Shown here in pieces: positions 17,332-27,800 of a stretch of 64,000 bases of DNA. The notes beneath the pieces are model-generated. The model was given only the letters and a program-made list of their open reading frames with translations, was not told where the DNA came from and searched no databases. Position numbers and translations under genes: made by a program. The number at the start of each line of letters is the position of its first letter. The stretch's first letter is position 1. This stretch comes from Ectothiorhodospiraceae bacterium (GTDB taxonomy: Bacteria > Pseudomonadota > Gammaproteobacteria > HK1), in NCBI GenBank assembly GCA_024234875.1, contig JACKNM010000008.1, positions 1 to 64,000 on the forward strand, written 5' to 3'.

Positions 17332-17861
17332 GACATCGACCCGTGTCGACCATGTCCGCTCGCACGCGTCAGCGTGGCGCGGTGCTGATCGTCGCCATGA
17401 TCCTGCTCGTGGTGCTGACCCTGCTCGGGGTGAGCGCGATGAACACCACCCAGCTCGAGGAGCGCATGGCGGTCAGCAACCAGCAGAGCGCGCGCGCGTT
17501 CCAGACCGCCGAGAACGGGCTGTCGGAGGCGTTCAACACCGGCGCCGCGTGGGACATCTCCGGCACCTACACCGACCTGGTGATGCAGGCCGACAGCCCC
17601 GACGTCGACGCGGTGGCCGACGGCCAGAGCGAGGTGGCGACGAACTTCCTCGGCTTCACCCCGCCGCCGCCCGGCTCGCTCTACAGCGCGACGAGCTTCC
17701 AGGCGGCCCACTTCGATTTCGCGAGCGGCGGCTGCACCTCCGGAGCGGTCCTGGTGGACGTGAACGCCAACGGCTCCATCCTCGACGAATGCGCCACCGC
17801 CGGGGGCATCACCGTCACCGTCCACGGTGGCGGCTACCAGATCGCGCCACGGCAGAACTGA
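17328..17861 (+). CDS. pilX: Type IV minor pilin PilX
   Basis: 177 residues. The N-terminus RQRGAVLIVAMILLVVLTLLGVSAMNTTQLEERMA is the PilX/GspK type of prepilin helix. The central part is short, and the C-terminus carries a Cys pair (GGCTSG...DECATA) like other PilX proteins. The ATG at 17328 has GAGGA upstream and overlaps the pilW stop. Confidence 0.9.
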   Translation: MRHRPVSTMSARTRQRGAVLIVAMILLVVLTLLGVSAMNTTQLEERMAVSNQQSARAFQTAENGLSEAFNTGAAWDISGTYTDLVMQADSPDVDAVADGQSEVATNFLGFTPPPPGSLYSATSFQAAHFDFASGGCTSGAVLVDVNANGSILDECATAGGITVTVHGGGYQIAPRQN

Positions 17862-17928
17862 CGCCGGTGCGGACCGGGCCGACCTGGCTCGGATCCGACG
17901 CACGGCGCGCGGAAACGGAGTGAGGGAC

Positions 17929-20900
17929 ATGATGGGCAATCGCGCCAGGAGCTTCCTGCTGGCGACCCTGACCGGGCTGCTGGCCGGCGCGCCCGCCGAG
18001 CCGCTGCGCGCGGACGACACCGAGGTCTATCTCGGCGGCACCGCCGAGCTCGCGGCGCCGCTGCGGCCCAACGTGCTGTTCGTGCTCGACACCTCGTCGA
18101 GCATGTCCAACCTCGACGGTGGTGAGGTCGACCGGCTCGACCGGATGAAGGAGGCGCTACGCCAGATCCTCGACAACGCCCACAACATCAACATCGGCCT
18201 GATGCGGTTCAGCGACCCGGGCGGGCCGATTCTCTACCCGGTGTCCTACATCGACGCCGACGTGAACGACATCGAGACCAGCACCGGCGCGGACGTCATC
18301 TCGCGAGTGAGCGATGGCCGCGACGACGCCGAGCAGCTCGGACTGGCGGTGAAGCTCGACAGCGTCCAGCTCGAGCTGAACGACACACCGGCCTTCGGTG
18401 ACGAGCGCAGCTTCGTGCGCTCCGTGCTCGCCGGCTCGGACGATGCCGACCAGGCGCGCGAGGAGGACGGCGACATCTCCTTCTACTCCCGCGACCGCGA
18501 CGAGTTGACGGCCGGCACCGAGGGCGACGATCAGCACTTCGTCGGCATGCGGTTCCGCAACTTCCCGGCCGACACCGCCGGCGCCACCGTCCTCCACGCC
18601 GCGATCGAGTTCCGCGCGACCTCCGACGAGGCGGGCGAGCTCGGGCTCACCTTCGTCGGCCACGCCGTCGACGACTCCCAGGCCTATCCCGACGACGAGA
18701 CCGATCCCTGCCCCGTCGACCTCGACCGCGGTGACGTGCTCTGCCGCTTCGACCGCGCGCGCACCGTCGCCGAGACGACCTGGTCACCGCCCGACCTCCT
18801 GACCACGACCCGCGTGCTGAGCGACGACATCTCGCCGATCCTCCAGGAGATCTTCGACCGCCCGGGCTGGCACTCCGCGGCGGGGGTCGACGACCTGTCG
18901 ATCATGTTCACCGGCAAGGGCGAGTCGATCCGGACCTTCAGCAGCTTCGATGGTGGGTCTACCCGCGCTCCGACGATGTACCTCGACTACGTCCCCGCCG
19001 GCGCTCCGAGCGGAACCCAGGTGGTGGGATTGCGCTTTCGTGACGTTCGCGTGCCGCAGGGAATGCGCATTCAGCGCGCCGCCATCGAGCTCGTGCCTCG
19101 CGCCTCGAGCGACGCGGCGCTGGAGCTTCGCATCTCGGCGCACAACGTCGACGACGCACCCGAGTTCACCGACACCGACGACGACATCGCCTCGCGGTCG
19201 CGCACCTCGTCCGTCGACTGGGACGTCCCCACCAGCGAGCCGTGGCTCGAGGGCAGCCCGGTGCAGACGGTCGACATCTCGAGCTCGGTGCAGCAGGTCG
19301 TCGACCGCTCGAGCTGGTGCGGTGGCAACGACATGGTCTTCGTCATCGAGTCGCGCGGCCTCGCGGGGATGCGGCCGGTCCACTCGTTCGAGTCGGATCC
19401 GAATCTCGCCCCGGTGCTGCGAATCGAGTACGACGAGACCACTGGCCTCGCCGCCGGCGAGGGTTGCATCCGCACCGAGGTCCAGCGCCAGGTCGCGGCG
19501 AGCCGCGACGACTCCGAGGAGAACGTGGGGACTGGCTCGAACACCCCGACCCGCGGCTCGTTGCCGATCGGTACCCTGGCCGACCGCAATCGTCTGATCG
19601 GGATCCGCTTCCGCGAGATGCCGATCCCACGTGGTGCGACCATCCTCGACGCGCACCTCGAGCTCGTCGCCTTCGAGGATCACGCTGCCGGCGCGGGCAC
19701 CGTCACCATCAACGGCGAGGACCGGGCCGACGCTCCGGAGTACCAGGCGAGCACCAACGACATCAGCGATCGCCCGCTGACCAGTGCGAGCGTCACCTTC
19801 TCGGCACCGGCCGCCGCGGTATCGACCGGCGAGCGCTTCCGCTCACCCGACATCGCGAGCATCGTGCGTGAGATCACCGATGCGAGCACCACCTGGCAGG
19901 CCGGAAACGCGATGGCGTTCGAGCTCTCGGCCACCGGGCTCGTGCGCGCCGCATCGTTCGACGACAACGCGGCCCGGGCGCCGATCATCCGGGTGACCGT
20001 GCAGTACAACATCGGCGATCTCGAGGAGGACGAGCGCGCCAACGTCGCCGAGTTCACGGTGCGCCGCCGTCTGTTCGAGGTGGTCGACACCCTCTCCCAC
20101 GTCGGCTTCACACCGATCGTCGACACCCTCCTCGAGGGGGCGCACTACTTCCGCGGCGAGCCGGTGCGCTATGGCGCCTCGCGCGGCACCGGTAGCTTCA
20201 TCAACCGCCGCGAGACACGGCTCAGCCATCCCGCGTCGTATACCGGCGGCACCGTGGACCGGCCCAATGCCGAGTGCACCGATGCCAACCTCAACGACCT
20301 CGCCTGCATCGGCGAGACCATCGTCAACAGCCCGACCACCGCGACCTACCGGTCCCCGATCGAGTCCTCGTGCCAGCGCAACTTCATCATCCTGCTGACC
20401 GACGGCAACGCGAACAACAACCACTCGGCCGAGCTGGCACGCGATCTCGCCGGGGTCGCGGCGTGTGACGCGACGTTGTCCAATGGCGACACGGTGGACG
20501 AAGGCGAGGCCTGCGGGACCGACCTGGTTCGCTTCCTCAACACCGTGGACCAGCAGCCGGACGACATTCCGGACACCAACACCATTCAGACCTACACCAT
20601 CGGCTTCAACTTCAGTGGTCAGTTCCTGCGCGACCTCGCCCAGGAAGGCGGCGGGAAGTTCTTCACCGCCAACACGACGCAGGAGCTGGTCGACGTCTTC
20701 AACAAGATCCTCGGCGAGATCCTGAATCCGACGACCTCGTTCGCGGCGCCGTCGCTCTCGATCAACGCGTTCAACCGCCTGTTCCATCGCAACGAGGTGT
20801 ACTTCTCGCTGTTCAAGCCCTCGGTCAACACGCGTTGGGACGGCAACGTCAAGAAGTACCAGCTCTGTCGCAGCACCCTGGACGGCTGCGAGGTGGGCGA

Positions 20901-23121
20901 GGTGCTCGACGCCCGGGAGCCTCCGGACGGGCCGCAGCCGGCGATTGGCGACGATCAGCGGATCGCCCCCGACGCGCTGTCGTTCTGGACCCAGGATGCC
21001 GACGGTGCGGACGTGCTGAAGGGCGGCGCGGCAGCGGTGATCGCGGATCAGAACTCGCGCCGCATCTTCACCTACATCGGCACCACGCCTGCCGACGACA
21101 CCTTGCTGACCAGCGACGACTACATCGTCGATGCCAACTCCGACGGCATCCTGGACGGCCTCACCGCCGGCACCGAGGACGAGCAGCTCCAGCGCACCAA
21201 GGAGCTGCTGGGCGTCACCGGCGACGATGTCTCGACCATCAACGCGATCGCCGATGCGACGGCCCGTACCGCCGCGAAGGAGGCGCTACGCGATGCCCTG
21301 CACGACCAGATCCAGTGGATTCGCGGTGTCGACGTCGACGACGGTGATCTCGACGGCACCACGGCGGAGAGCCGCTACTTCATCGTCGGGCGCGACGACG
21401 AGCCGAAGTACCCCAGCCCGATCGGCGATCCGCTGCACGGTAGCCCGGTCGCGGTGACCTATGGCGCCGAGGATCGCGCGGACGTGGACGGGACGGTGAT
21501 CGTCAAGTTCTTCCTCGGCACCAACGACGGCGGCCTGCGCATGGTCAACGGTCATACCGGTGAGGAGGAATGGGTCTTCTACCCGCCGGAGCTCCTGCCG
21601 TTGCAGACCCGGCTGCGCGAGAACCCGGTCGACGAGCACTCCTACGGGCTCGACGGCACGCCGACCGTCTGGATCAACGACGTCGACCAGGACGGGTTCA
21701 TCGAGCCGGCCGAGGGCGACTTCATCCACGTCTACATCGGCATGCGCCGCGGTGGGAACCTCTACTACGCGGTGGACGTCACGCCGACGAAGGCGACCCA
21801 CGCAGCGACCGGTCTGCAGAGCCGGACCAGCCTGGACGACGTCACCCCCCGCTACCTGTGGAGCATCCGGGGGGGCTCGGCCGACTACCCGCGGCTCGGT
21901 CAGACCTGGTCGCAGCCCCGCCTCGCCCGCATCCTGCGCGGCACCGACGAGGAGAACCAGGCGGTCGCGAAGACCGTCCTGGTCATCGGCGGCGGCTACG
22001 ACCCCGGGCAGGACGGTGGCTTCGGCGCCGACCTGGGCTCCGGGCTCGGCAATGCCGTCTACATCGTCGACGCGCTGACCGGCGAGCCGGAGTTCTGGGC
22101 CAGCGGGAACGGAAGCGACGTCCACACCGAGGCTTCGGGCGTCGAGGTGCCGGGAATGATCTTCCCGATACCGTCCGACGTCGCGGTGCTGGACAGCAAC
22201 AGTGACGGCTTCATGGACCGCATGTACGTCGGCGACACCGGCGGCCAGATGTGGCGCATCGACATCGGCCCGGACCGGTCCACCACCGAGGGCTACACCG
22301 CAGTGGTCGGGCGGCTGGCGAGCGTCTCGTTCCCGGACTCCATCGATCCGGCCGATGCCGTTCCGCGACCGATCGACCGGCGAAAATTCTTCTATCCACC
22401 CGACGTGGTGCAGGTCCGCAACGAGCGCGGCTGCGCCGGGAACCTGCCGTGCTCGACGAACCAGAAGTACGACCTGGTCATCGCCGTCACCGGCAACCGC
22501 GCGACACCGCTCGACCAGGCCGTCGACGATCGGATGTACGCGTTCCGTGACTACACCGTCGGCAGCATGACCGACACCACGCCGACCGACGGGGTCGCCG
22601 ACAACCGCACCCTCGCGGATGCAAGCGGCACCATTCAGGGTGAGCTCGCGGAGCCGATAACCGCCGGAGACCTCTTCGACGTCACCACCGTGAACAATCC
22701 CACGGACTCGGACCTGACCGACCTCCAGGTCGCCCAGGGTTATTACCTGAGCTTCACCCGTAACGGCGAGAAGGCGTTGGCCGCACCCATCGTGCTGGCG
22801 GGCAAGCTGTTCTTCACCACCTACCTCCCGGATGTGGTGCTCGACAGCGAGGCCTGCGTGCCGATCGAGGGAAGCGGCCTGATCTACGGGCTCAACGTGC
22901 TGAACGGCGCGGCCATCTTCAACTGGGACGAGTCGGGCGGTGGCACCTTGCCCGACCTGGCCGACCGCACGCTCGCGCTCGGCGCGGGAATCCCCTCGGC
23001 GGCGGTTCCGGTGTTCCAGCCCGAGGCGGTGACCCTGCTGGTCGGTGGCGGCGGCGGCGCGACCGTCGTCAATCCCAACATCACGCTGCCCCGGCAGCGC
23101 ACCTACTGGTTCCAGCAGTGA
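17929..23121 (+). CDS. pilY1: PilY1-type pilus tip adhesin (first copy)
   Basis: 1730 residues. Signal peptide to about residue 28. A von Willebrand A domain starts with the metal site DTSSSMS at residue 54, but the later LLTDGNANNN strand comes only at about residue 825. Between them are three related beta-sandwich repeats (about residues 200-355, 360-505, 518-693) with [24 protein letters not shown] and DxxxxVQEIVDRxxWxxGN signatures. The C-terminal third is the PilC/PilY1 beta-propeller (HGSPVAVTYG near 1170, FLGTNDGGLRMVNGHTGEEEWVFYP), with an EF-hand-like loop DVDQDGFIEPAEGD at 1251 and a DSNSDGFMD loop, matching the calcium sites of PilY1. It controls pilus extension and adhesion. Two ATG codons lie side by side behind GAGGG; 17929 is used. 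Lies 67 bases after pilX. Confidence 0.93.
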   Translation: MMGNRARSFLLATLTGLLAGAPAEPLRADDTEVYLGGTAELAAPLRPNVLFVLDTSSSMSNLDGGEVDRLDRMKEALRQILDNAHNINIGLMRFSDPGGPILYPVSYIDADVNDIETSTGADVISRVSDGRDDAEQLGLAVKLDSVQLELNDTPAFGDERSFVRSVLAGSDDADQAREEDGDISFYSRDRDELTAGTEGDDQHFVGMRFRNFPADTAGATVLHAAIEFRATSDEAGELGLTFVGHAVDDSQAYPDDETDPCPVDLDRGDVLCRFDRARTVAETTWSPPDLLTTTRVLSDDISPILQEIFDRPGWHSAAGVDDLSIMFTGKGESIRTFSSFDGGSTRAPTMYLDYVPAGAPSGTQVVGLRFRDVRVPQGMRIQRAAIELVPRASSDAALELRISAHNVDDAPEFTDTDDDIASRSRTSSVDWDVPTSEPWLEGSPVQTVDISSSVQQVVDRSSWCGGNDMVFVIESRGLAGMRPVHSFESDPNLAPVLRIEYDETTGLAAGEGCIRTEVQRQVAASRDDSEENVGTGSNTPTRGSLPIGTLADRNRLIGIRFREMPIPRGATILDAHLELVAFEDHAAGAGTVTINGEDRADAPEYQASTNDISDRPLTSASVTFSAPAAAVSTGERFRSPDIASIVREITDASTTWQAGNAMAFELSATGLVRAASFDDNAARAPIIRVTVQYNIGDLEEDERANVAEFTVRRRLFEVVDTLSHVGFTPIVDTLLEGAHYFRGEPVRYGASRGTGSFINRRETRLSHPASYTGGTVDRPNAECTDANLNDLACIGETIVNSPTTATYRSPIESSCQRNFIILLTDGNANNNHSAELARDLAGVAACDATLSNGDTVDEGEACGTDLVRFLNTVDQQPDDIPDTNTIQTYTIGFNFSGQFLRDLAQEGGGKFFTANTTQELVDVFNKILGEILNPTTSFAAPSLSINAFNRLFHRNEVYFSLFKPSVNTRWDGNVKKYQLCRSTLDGCEVGEVLDAREPPDGPQPAIGDDQRIAPDALSFWTQDADGADVLKGGAAAVIADQNSRRIFTYIGTTPADDTLLTSDDYIVDANSDGILDGLTAGTEDEQLQRTKELLGVTGDDVSTINAIADATARTAAKEALRDALHDQIQWIRGVDVDDGDLDGTTAESRYFIVGRDDEPKYPSPIGDPLHGSPVAVTYGAEDRADVDGTVIVKFFLGTNDGGLRMVNGHTGEEEWVFYPPELLPLQTRLRENPVDEHSYGLDGTPTVWINDVDQDGFIEPAEGDFIHVYIGMRRGGNLYYAVDVTPTKATHAATGLQSRTSLDDVTPRYLWSIRGGSADYPRLGQTWSQPRLARILRGTDEENQAVAKTVLVIGGGYDPGQDGGFGADLGSGLGNAVYIVDALTGEPEFWASGNGSDVHTEASGVEVPGMIFPIPSDVAVLDSNSDGFMDRMYVGDTGGQMWRIDIGPDRSTTEGYTAVVGRLASVSFPDSIDPADAVPRPIDRRKFFYPPDVVQVRNERGCAGNLPCSTNQKYDLVIAVTGNRATPLDQAVDDRMYAFRDYTVGSMTDTTPTDGVADNRTLADASGTIQGELAEPITAGDLFDVTTVNNPTDSDLTDLQVAQGYYLSFTRNGEKALAAPIVLAGKLFFTTYLPDVVLDSEACVPIEGSGLIYGLNVLNGAAIFNWDESGGGTLPDLADRTLALGAGIPSAAVPVFQPEAVTLLVGGGGGATVVNPNITLPRQRTYWFQQ

Positions 23122-23153
23122 CGGGGCGCCCCCCCGTGGGACGGAGTTCGACG

Positions 23154-23585
23154 ATGAAGCATGGCGCGCCGCGCCGCGAGGGCGGCTATTCCCTCACCGA
23201 GCTGATGATCGTCGTGGTGATCGTCGCCATCCTCGCCGCGGTGGTGATTCCCGCGTATACCCAATATGCACGCGAGAGCAAGCGCGCGGATGCGCACGCG
23301 GCGCTGCTTCGAATCGCGACGCAGCAGGAGCGATTCTTCGGGGATCGCGGGACCTACGCAGGGAGCCTCAAGGACGACTTCAACTACCCGGCCACGGCGT
23401 TATCGCCGGATCGATACTGGACCCTGTCGCTGACCAACGTGTCAGGCACCGGGTTCGAGGTTCGCGCCATCGCAGGTGGCGAGCGTAGCCACACGGATCC
23501 CGACTGCAACGTGATCAGGCTGACGTCCACCGGAGCGAAGAGCGGCTTGACCAGCGGCGGCGCGGCGAACAACGACTGCTGGTAG
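23154..23585 (+). CDS. pilE: Type IV minor pilin PilE
   Basis: 143 residues. Prepilin N-terminus EGGYSLTELMIVVVIVAILAAVVIPAYTQYARESKRADAHAALL followed by ATQQERFFGDRGTYAG, the signature of PilE-type minor pilins, and a C-terminal DCN...NNDCW disulfide loop. The start ATG at 23154 follows GGACGGAG; the frame also opens with GTG at 23118 overlapping the pilY1 stop, but that would give an unusually long leader. Last gene of the minor pilin operon. Confidence 0.92.
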   Translation: MKHGAPRREGGYSLTELMIVVVIVAILAAVVIPAYTQYARESKRADAHAALLRIATQQERFFGDRGTYAGSLKDDFNYPATALSPDRYWTLSLTNVSGTGFEVRAIAGGERSHTDPDCNVIRLTSTGAKSGLTSGGAANNDCW

Positions 23586-23606
23586 AACGGACCGGCGGAA
23601 AATCAC

Positions 23607-23634
23607 CCGGATCCGCCACACCCGGCGGCTCCGG
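23607..23634. terminator. Possible bidirectional terminator between pilE and ispH
   Basis: Inverted repeat of 11 bases with one mismatch (CCGGATCCGCC and GGCGGCTCCGG) around a 6-base loop, in the 59-base gap between the two convergent genes. There is no run of T after it on either strand, so it is only a candidate. Confidence 0.4.
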
Positions 23635-23644
23635 GGATCTGGAC

Positions 23645-24598
23645 TCAGGAGCGAACCTCGACCGCGAGCCCTCGCGGTAGCGAGAACACGACGTTCTCGC
23701 GAATTCCCTCGGCCTCGGTGCTCATCGAGGCGCCCCACTCGCGCAGCCGCTGCAGCACCGCCTGCACCAGTACCTCCGGCGCCGATGCGCCGGCGGTGAC
23801 CCCGACGCGCGCGGCATCGGCGAACCACTCTCGGCGGAGCTCCTCGGCGCTGTCGACGAGGTGGGCCGGGACGCCGAGATTCTCGGCGACCTCGCGCAGG
23901 CGGTTGGAGTTCGAGCTGCTGGGCGAGCCGACCACCACGAACACGTCGCAGCGGGGTGCGAGCTCGCGCACCGCGTCCTGGCGGTTCTGGGTGGCGTAGC
24001 AGATGTCTTCCTTCTTCGGGCCGACCACGGCCGGAAAACGGCGCTGCAGCGCCGCGATCACGCGCGCGGTGTCGTCCATGGAGAGCGTCGTCTGGGTCAC
24101 GAAGGCGAGCGTCTCGGGCCGCTCGACCACCAGCCGGTCCACGTCCTCGGGGGATTCGACCAGGTACATCCGGCCCTTCCCGCCCGGATGCGCCTCGTAC
24201 TGCCCGAGGGTGCCCTCGACCTCCGGGTGCCCCGCATGGCCGATGAGGATGCACTCGCGACCCTCGCGCTGGTAGCGCGACACCTCCATGTGGACCTTGG
24301 TGACCAGGGGGCAGGTGGCGTCGAAGACCCGCAGGCCGCGGGCCTCGGCCTCGCGCCGCACCGCCTTCGACACTCCATGGGCGCTGAAGATGACGATCGA
24401 GTCGTCGGGCACCGCGTCGAGCTCGTCGACGAAGATCGCGCCCTTGGCGGCGAGCCCCTCGACCACGTAGCGATTGTGGACGACCTCGTGCCGCACGTAG
24501 ATCGGCGGCCCGAAGATGGCGAGCGCCCGCTCGACGATCTCGATCGCGCGGTCCACCCCGGCACAGAAGCCCCGCGGATTGGCGAGCACGATTTCCAT
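23645..24598 (-). CDS. ispH: 4-hydroxy-3-methylbut-2-enyl diphosphate reductase IspH (LytB)
   Basis: 317 residues, usual length. IspH makes isopentenyl and dimethylallyl diphosphate in the last step of the MEP isoprenoid pathway. The [4Fe-4S] ligands are in [13 protein letters not shown] (Cys12), [11 protein letters not shown] (near 96) and [13 protein letters not shown] (near 197); the motifs [27 protein letters not shown] and SSNSNRL are all present. The ATG at 24598 gives the normal N-terminus; a longer frame upstream is not expected to be coding. It sits beside pilE as in Pseudomonas, and divides the two pilY1 copies. Confidence 0.97.
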   Translation of the reverse strand: MEIVLANPRGFCAGVDRAIEIVERALAIFGPPIYVRHEVVHNRYVVEGLAAKGAIFVDELDAVPDDSIVIFSAHGVSKAVRREAEARGLRVFDATCPLVTKVHMEVSRYQREGRECILIGHAGHPEVEGTLGQYEAHPGGKGRMYLVESPEDVDRLVVERPETLAFVTQTTLSMDDTARVIAALQRRFPAVVGPKKEDICYATQNRQDAVRELAPRCDVFVVVGSPSSSNSNRLREVAENLGVPAHLVDSAEELRREWFADAARVGVTAGASAPEVLVQAVLQRLREWGASMSTEAEGIRENVVFSLPRGLAVEVRS

Positions 24599-24845
24599 CG
24601 GTCTACCCCGTGTCGTCGGTCGGAATCGGCCGCAAATGGTACCAGGCCCGTCCGGGCCGCGCCGAGGCGGCTCGACTCGACGCGGCAGGCGCCGCGCGTC
24701 CTGCCGCCGGCACCGCTCGTCGGTCGCCGCCCTCCCCTGGCTCAAGCGTGCACGTCCGCAGGTCGATAAGCGCGGCGACGCACTGTGCACATCGCCTAGC
24801 CTCGTCCGGGGTCCTCGGGACCACCGGCGCGGATCGGAGCCGACC

Positions 24846-27800
24846 ATGAGCGCCCGACGAATCTCGAGCTTCCTCGCCGCCTGCCTCCTCGGCGCGGCCA
24901 CCGCGACCCCCATCCAGGTCAAGGCCGACGATACCGAGATCTATCTCGGCAATGCCTCGCTGTCCGAGGGGATCCAGCCCAACGTGCTGTTCATCCTCGA
25001 CACCTCCGGCAGCATGTCGAGCTACGACGGGCAGGCCAAGGACCGCCTGGACCGGATGAAGGAGGCATTGCACCGAATCCTCGACGAGGCGAACAACATC
25101 AACGTCGGTCTGATGCGGTTCACCGACCCCGGCGGGCCGATCCTCTTCCCGGTGTCGGACATCAATGCCGACGCCGAGGAGGTGGTGTCGGCCGGTCAGG
25201 CCGACGTCGCGGTGCGCATCAGCGACTCGGCCGACGACGCCGAGCAGCTCGGCACCGCGGTCATCCTCGACAGCTCCCAGCTCGAGCTGGTCGAGGTCGC
25301 CATGTTCGGCACCGAGGGCAGCATCGAGCTCCAGATCGCCGCTGGCGCCGACGACGCCGAGCAATCGCCGTTGTTCATGAACAACTCGAGCAATCAGATC
25401 GAGCTGACCGACGACGGCTCCGGAAACCGTACCGACGGCTGGCGTTTCAACGGCGTCACCATCCCGCAGGGTGCGACGGTCCTGCACGCGGAGCTCGACT
25501 TCCGCTCGCGCAGCAACCGCGACGGCACCACCAATCTCACCTTCGTCGGCCACGACGTCGACGACTCACCCACCTTCCCGAACAGCCCGTCCAGCAGCGA
25601 TACGCCCTACGATCGCCTGGGTGCCCTCACCACGGCCAGCGTCGACTGGAACGACGTGCCGGAATGGTTCACTGGCGAGCGGTACTCGACCCCGAACCTC
25701 GCCAGCATCGTCCAGGAGATCGTGGGGCGGCCCGGCTGGGCTTCCGGGAACAGCCTGACGTTCCTGGCCACCGGCACCGCCGGCAGTCTCCGGCATTCGA
25801 GCTCCTACAACGACTCACCGTCGCGCGCCGCCATCTTCCGCGCGACCTATGTCGATGGCGCCGGCGGCGGCGACCAGATCGTCGGCCTGCGCTTCCGCGA
25901 CGTGCGCATCCCGCAGGGGGTCACGATCCAGCGCGCAGTGGTCGAGTTCGTGCCGGCGGTCGCGAGCACCACCACCACCAGCCTGTCGGTGCGGGCGCAG
26001 GCCGCCGACGACGCCGATGCGTTCACCACCACCGCCAACGACATCGACGGCCGTCCGCGAACGACCGCGGCGGTGACCTGGACTCCGCCCGCCTGGGACG
26101 TCGGCACCTCCCAGCAGACCCCGGACCTCGCCGCAGTGGTGCAGGAGGTCGTGGATCGGGCCGGGTGGTGCGGTGGCAACGACATCGCGATCATCATCGA
26201 GAGCGCTGGCGACGGCGGTCCGCGCTCGGCGGTGTCGTTCGACGGCGACCCCGCGTTCGCGCCCGTGCTACGGGTCGACTTCGATCCCAATACACCGCTC
26301 GCCGCCGGCGAGGGTTGCATCGAGCAGTCGGTGCAGAGCCAGGTCGCGTCGGGGAACGACGATGCCGAGCAGGTGGGGAGCTCGCTCTATCTCACCAGCT
26401 CGACGCTCGAGATGACCACGGTCTCCGGTAACGTTCGCGACGTCGGCTACCGCTTCCAGAATCTCGACATTCCCCAGGGCGCGACCATCGTCTCGGCCGA
26501 GATCGACTTCGTCTCCAAGGCCGACCGCTCGGAGGCCACGAGCCTCACCTTTCGCGGTCACGCCAGCGACGACTCGCCGGTCTTCTCCGCCACCTACGGC
26601 CAGAACGTCAGCACCCGCACCACCACCAGCGCCTCCGTCGACTGGAGCTCGATCCCGAGCTGGAGCAACGGTGCCACCTACACCAGCCCCAACCTCGCCA
26701 CCGTGGTGCAGGAGATCGTCGATCGCGCCGGCTGGCAGGCCGGAAACAGCATGGCCTTCATCGTCACCGGAACCGGTCGGCGCGACGCCTACGCGTTCAA
26801 CAGCTCGGCCGCCAATGCCGCCTCGCTCCGCGTGACTTATCGCGCCTCGGCGGACACCGGCACCGGCACCATCACCACCGTGCGCGACCGCCTGCGCGAG
26901 ATCGTCGACGACCTCGAGCACGACGGCTACACCCCCATCGTCGACACCCTCTACGAGGCGGCACGCTACTACCGTGGCGAGGGCGTCCACTACGGCAAGA
27001 CCCGCGGCAGCGGCACCACCAGCGTGCGGCGCAACACCCGGGTCAGTCATCCGGCCTCGTACGCCGACGGCTCGGTGTCGCGGCCGGCCGGCTGCACCGA
27101 CAGCAACCTCAATGCGGCCGAGTGCATCAACGAGCAGATCACCGGTAGCCCGACCTACACCAGTCCGATCCAGGAGGCGTGTCAGGCCAACTACATCGTG
27201 CTGCTCACCGACGGTTTCGCCAACCACAACCATTCCGCGGGTCTGATCCGCAGCATGACCGGGGACCCGAGCTGCATCTCGACGATGACCGACGGCACCA
27301 GCGTCGACGCCGGCGAGAGCTGCGGAATCGATCTGACGGAGTTCCTCGCCAACGACGACCAGAACGGAGACGTCGCCGGCGACAATACCGTCACCACGTA
27401 CACCATCGGTTTCAACATCAGCAACCAGTTCCTGCGTGACGTGGCCACGGCAGGTGGCGGGCGGTTCTACGAGGCGAGCACCGCGGACGAGCTGGTGAAC
27501 GTGTTCCAGGCCATCATCGCCGAGGCGCTGTCGCGCACCACCTCGTTCGCGACGCCGTCGCTCTCGGTGAACGCGTTCAACAAGCTATTCCACCGCAACG
27601 AGGTCTACTTCTCGCTGTTCAAGCCCGAGCCGCAGAGCCGGTGGGTCGGCAACGTGAAGAAGTACCAGCTCTGCTCGGACCCGAACACCGGGTGCGAGCT
27701 CGGCGAGATCCTCGACTCCACCGCGCCACCCGACGGGCCGAAGCCGGCCATCGGCGACGACAACCGGATCGCCGACACCGCGCGGTCGTTCTGGAGCGAC

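Noticed and set aside
24599..24845. Extra gene or N-terminal extension in the ispH-pilY1 gap
   Set aside because: Frames run through this 247-base gap on both strands, but starts with ribosome sites and normal N-termini (IspH at 24598, pilY1 at 24846) lie at its edges.
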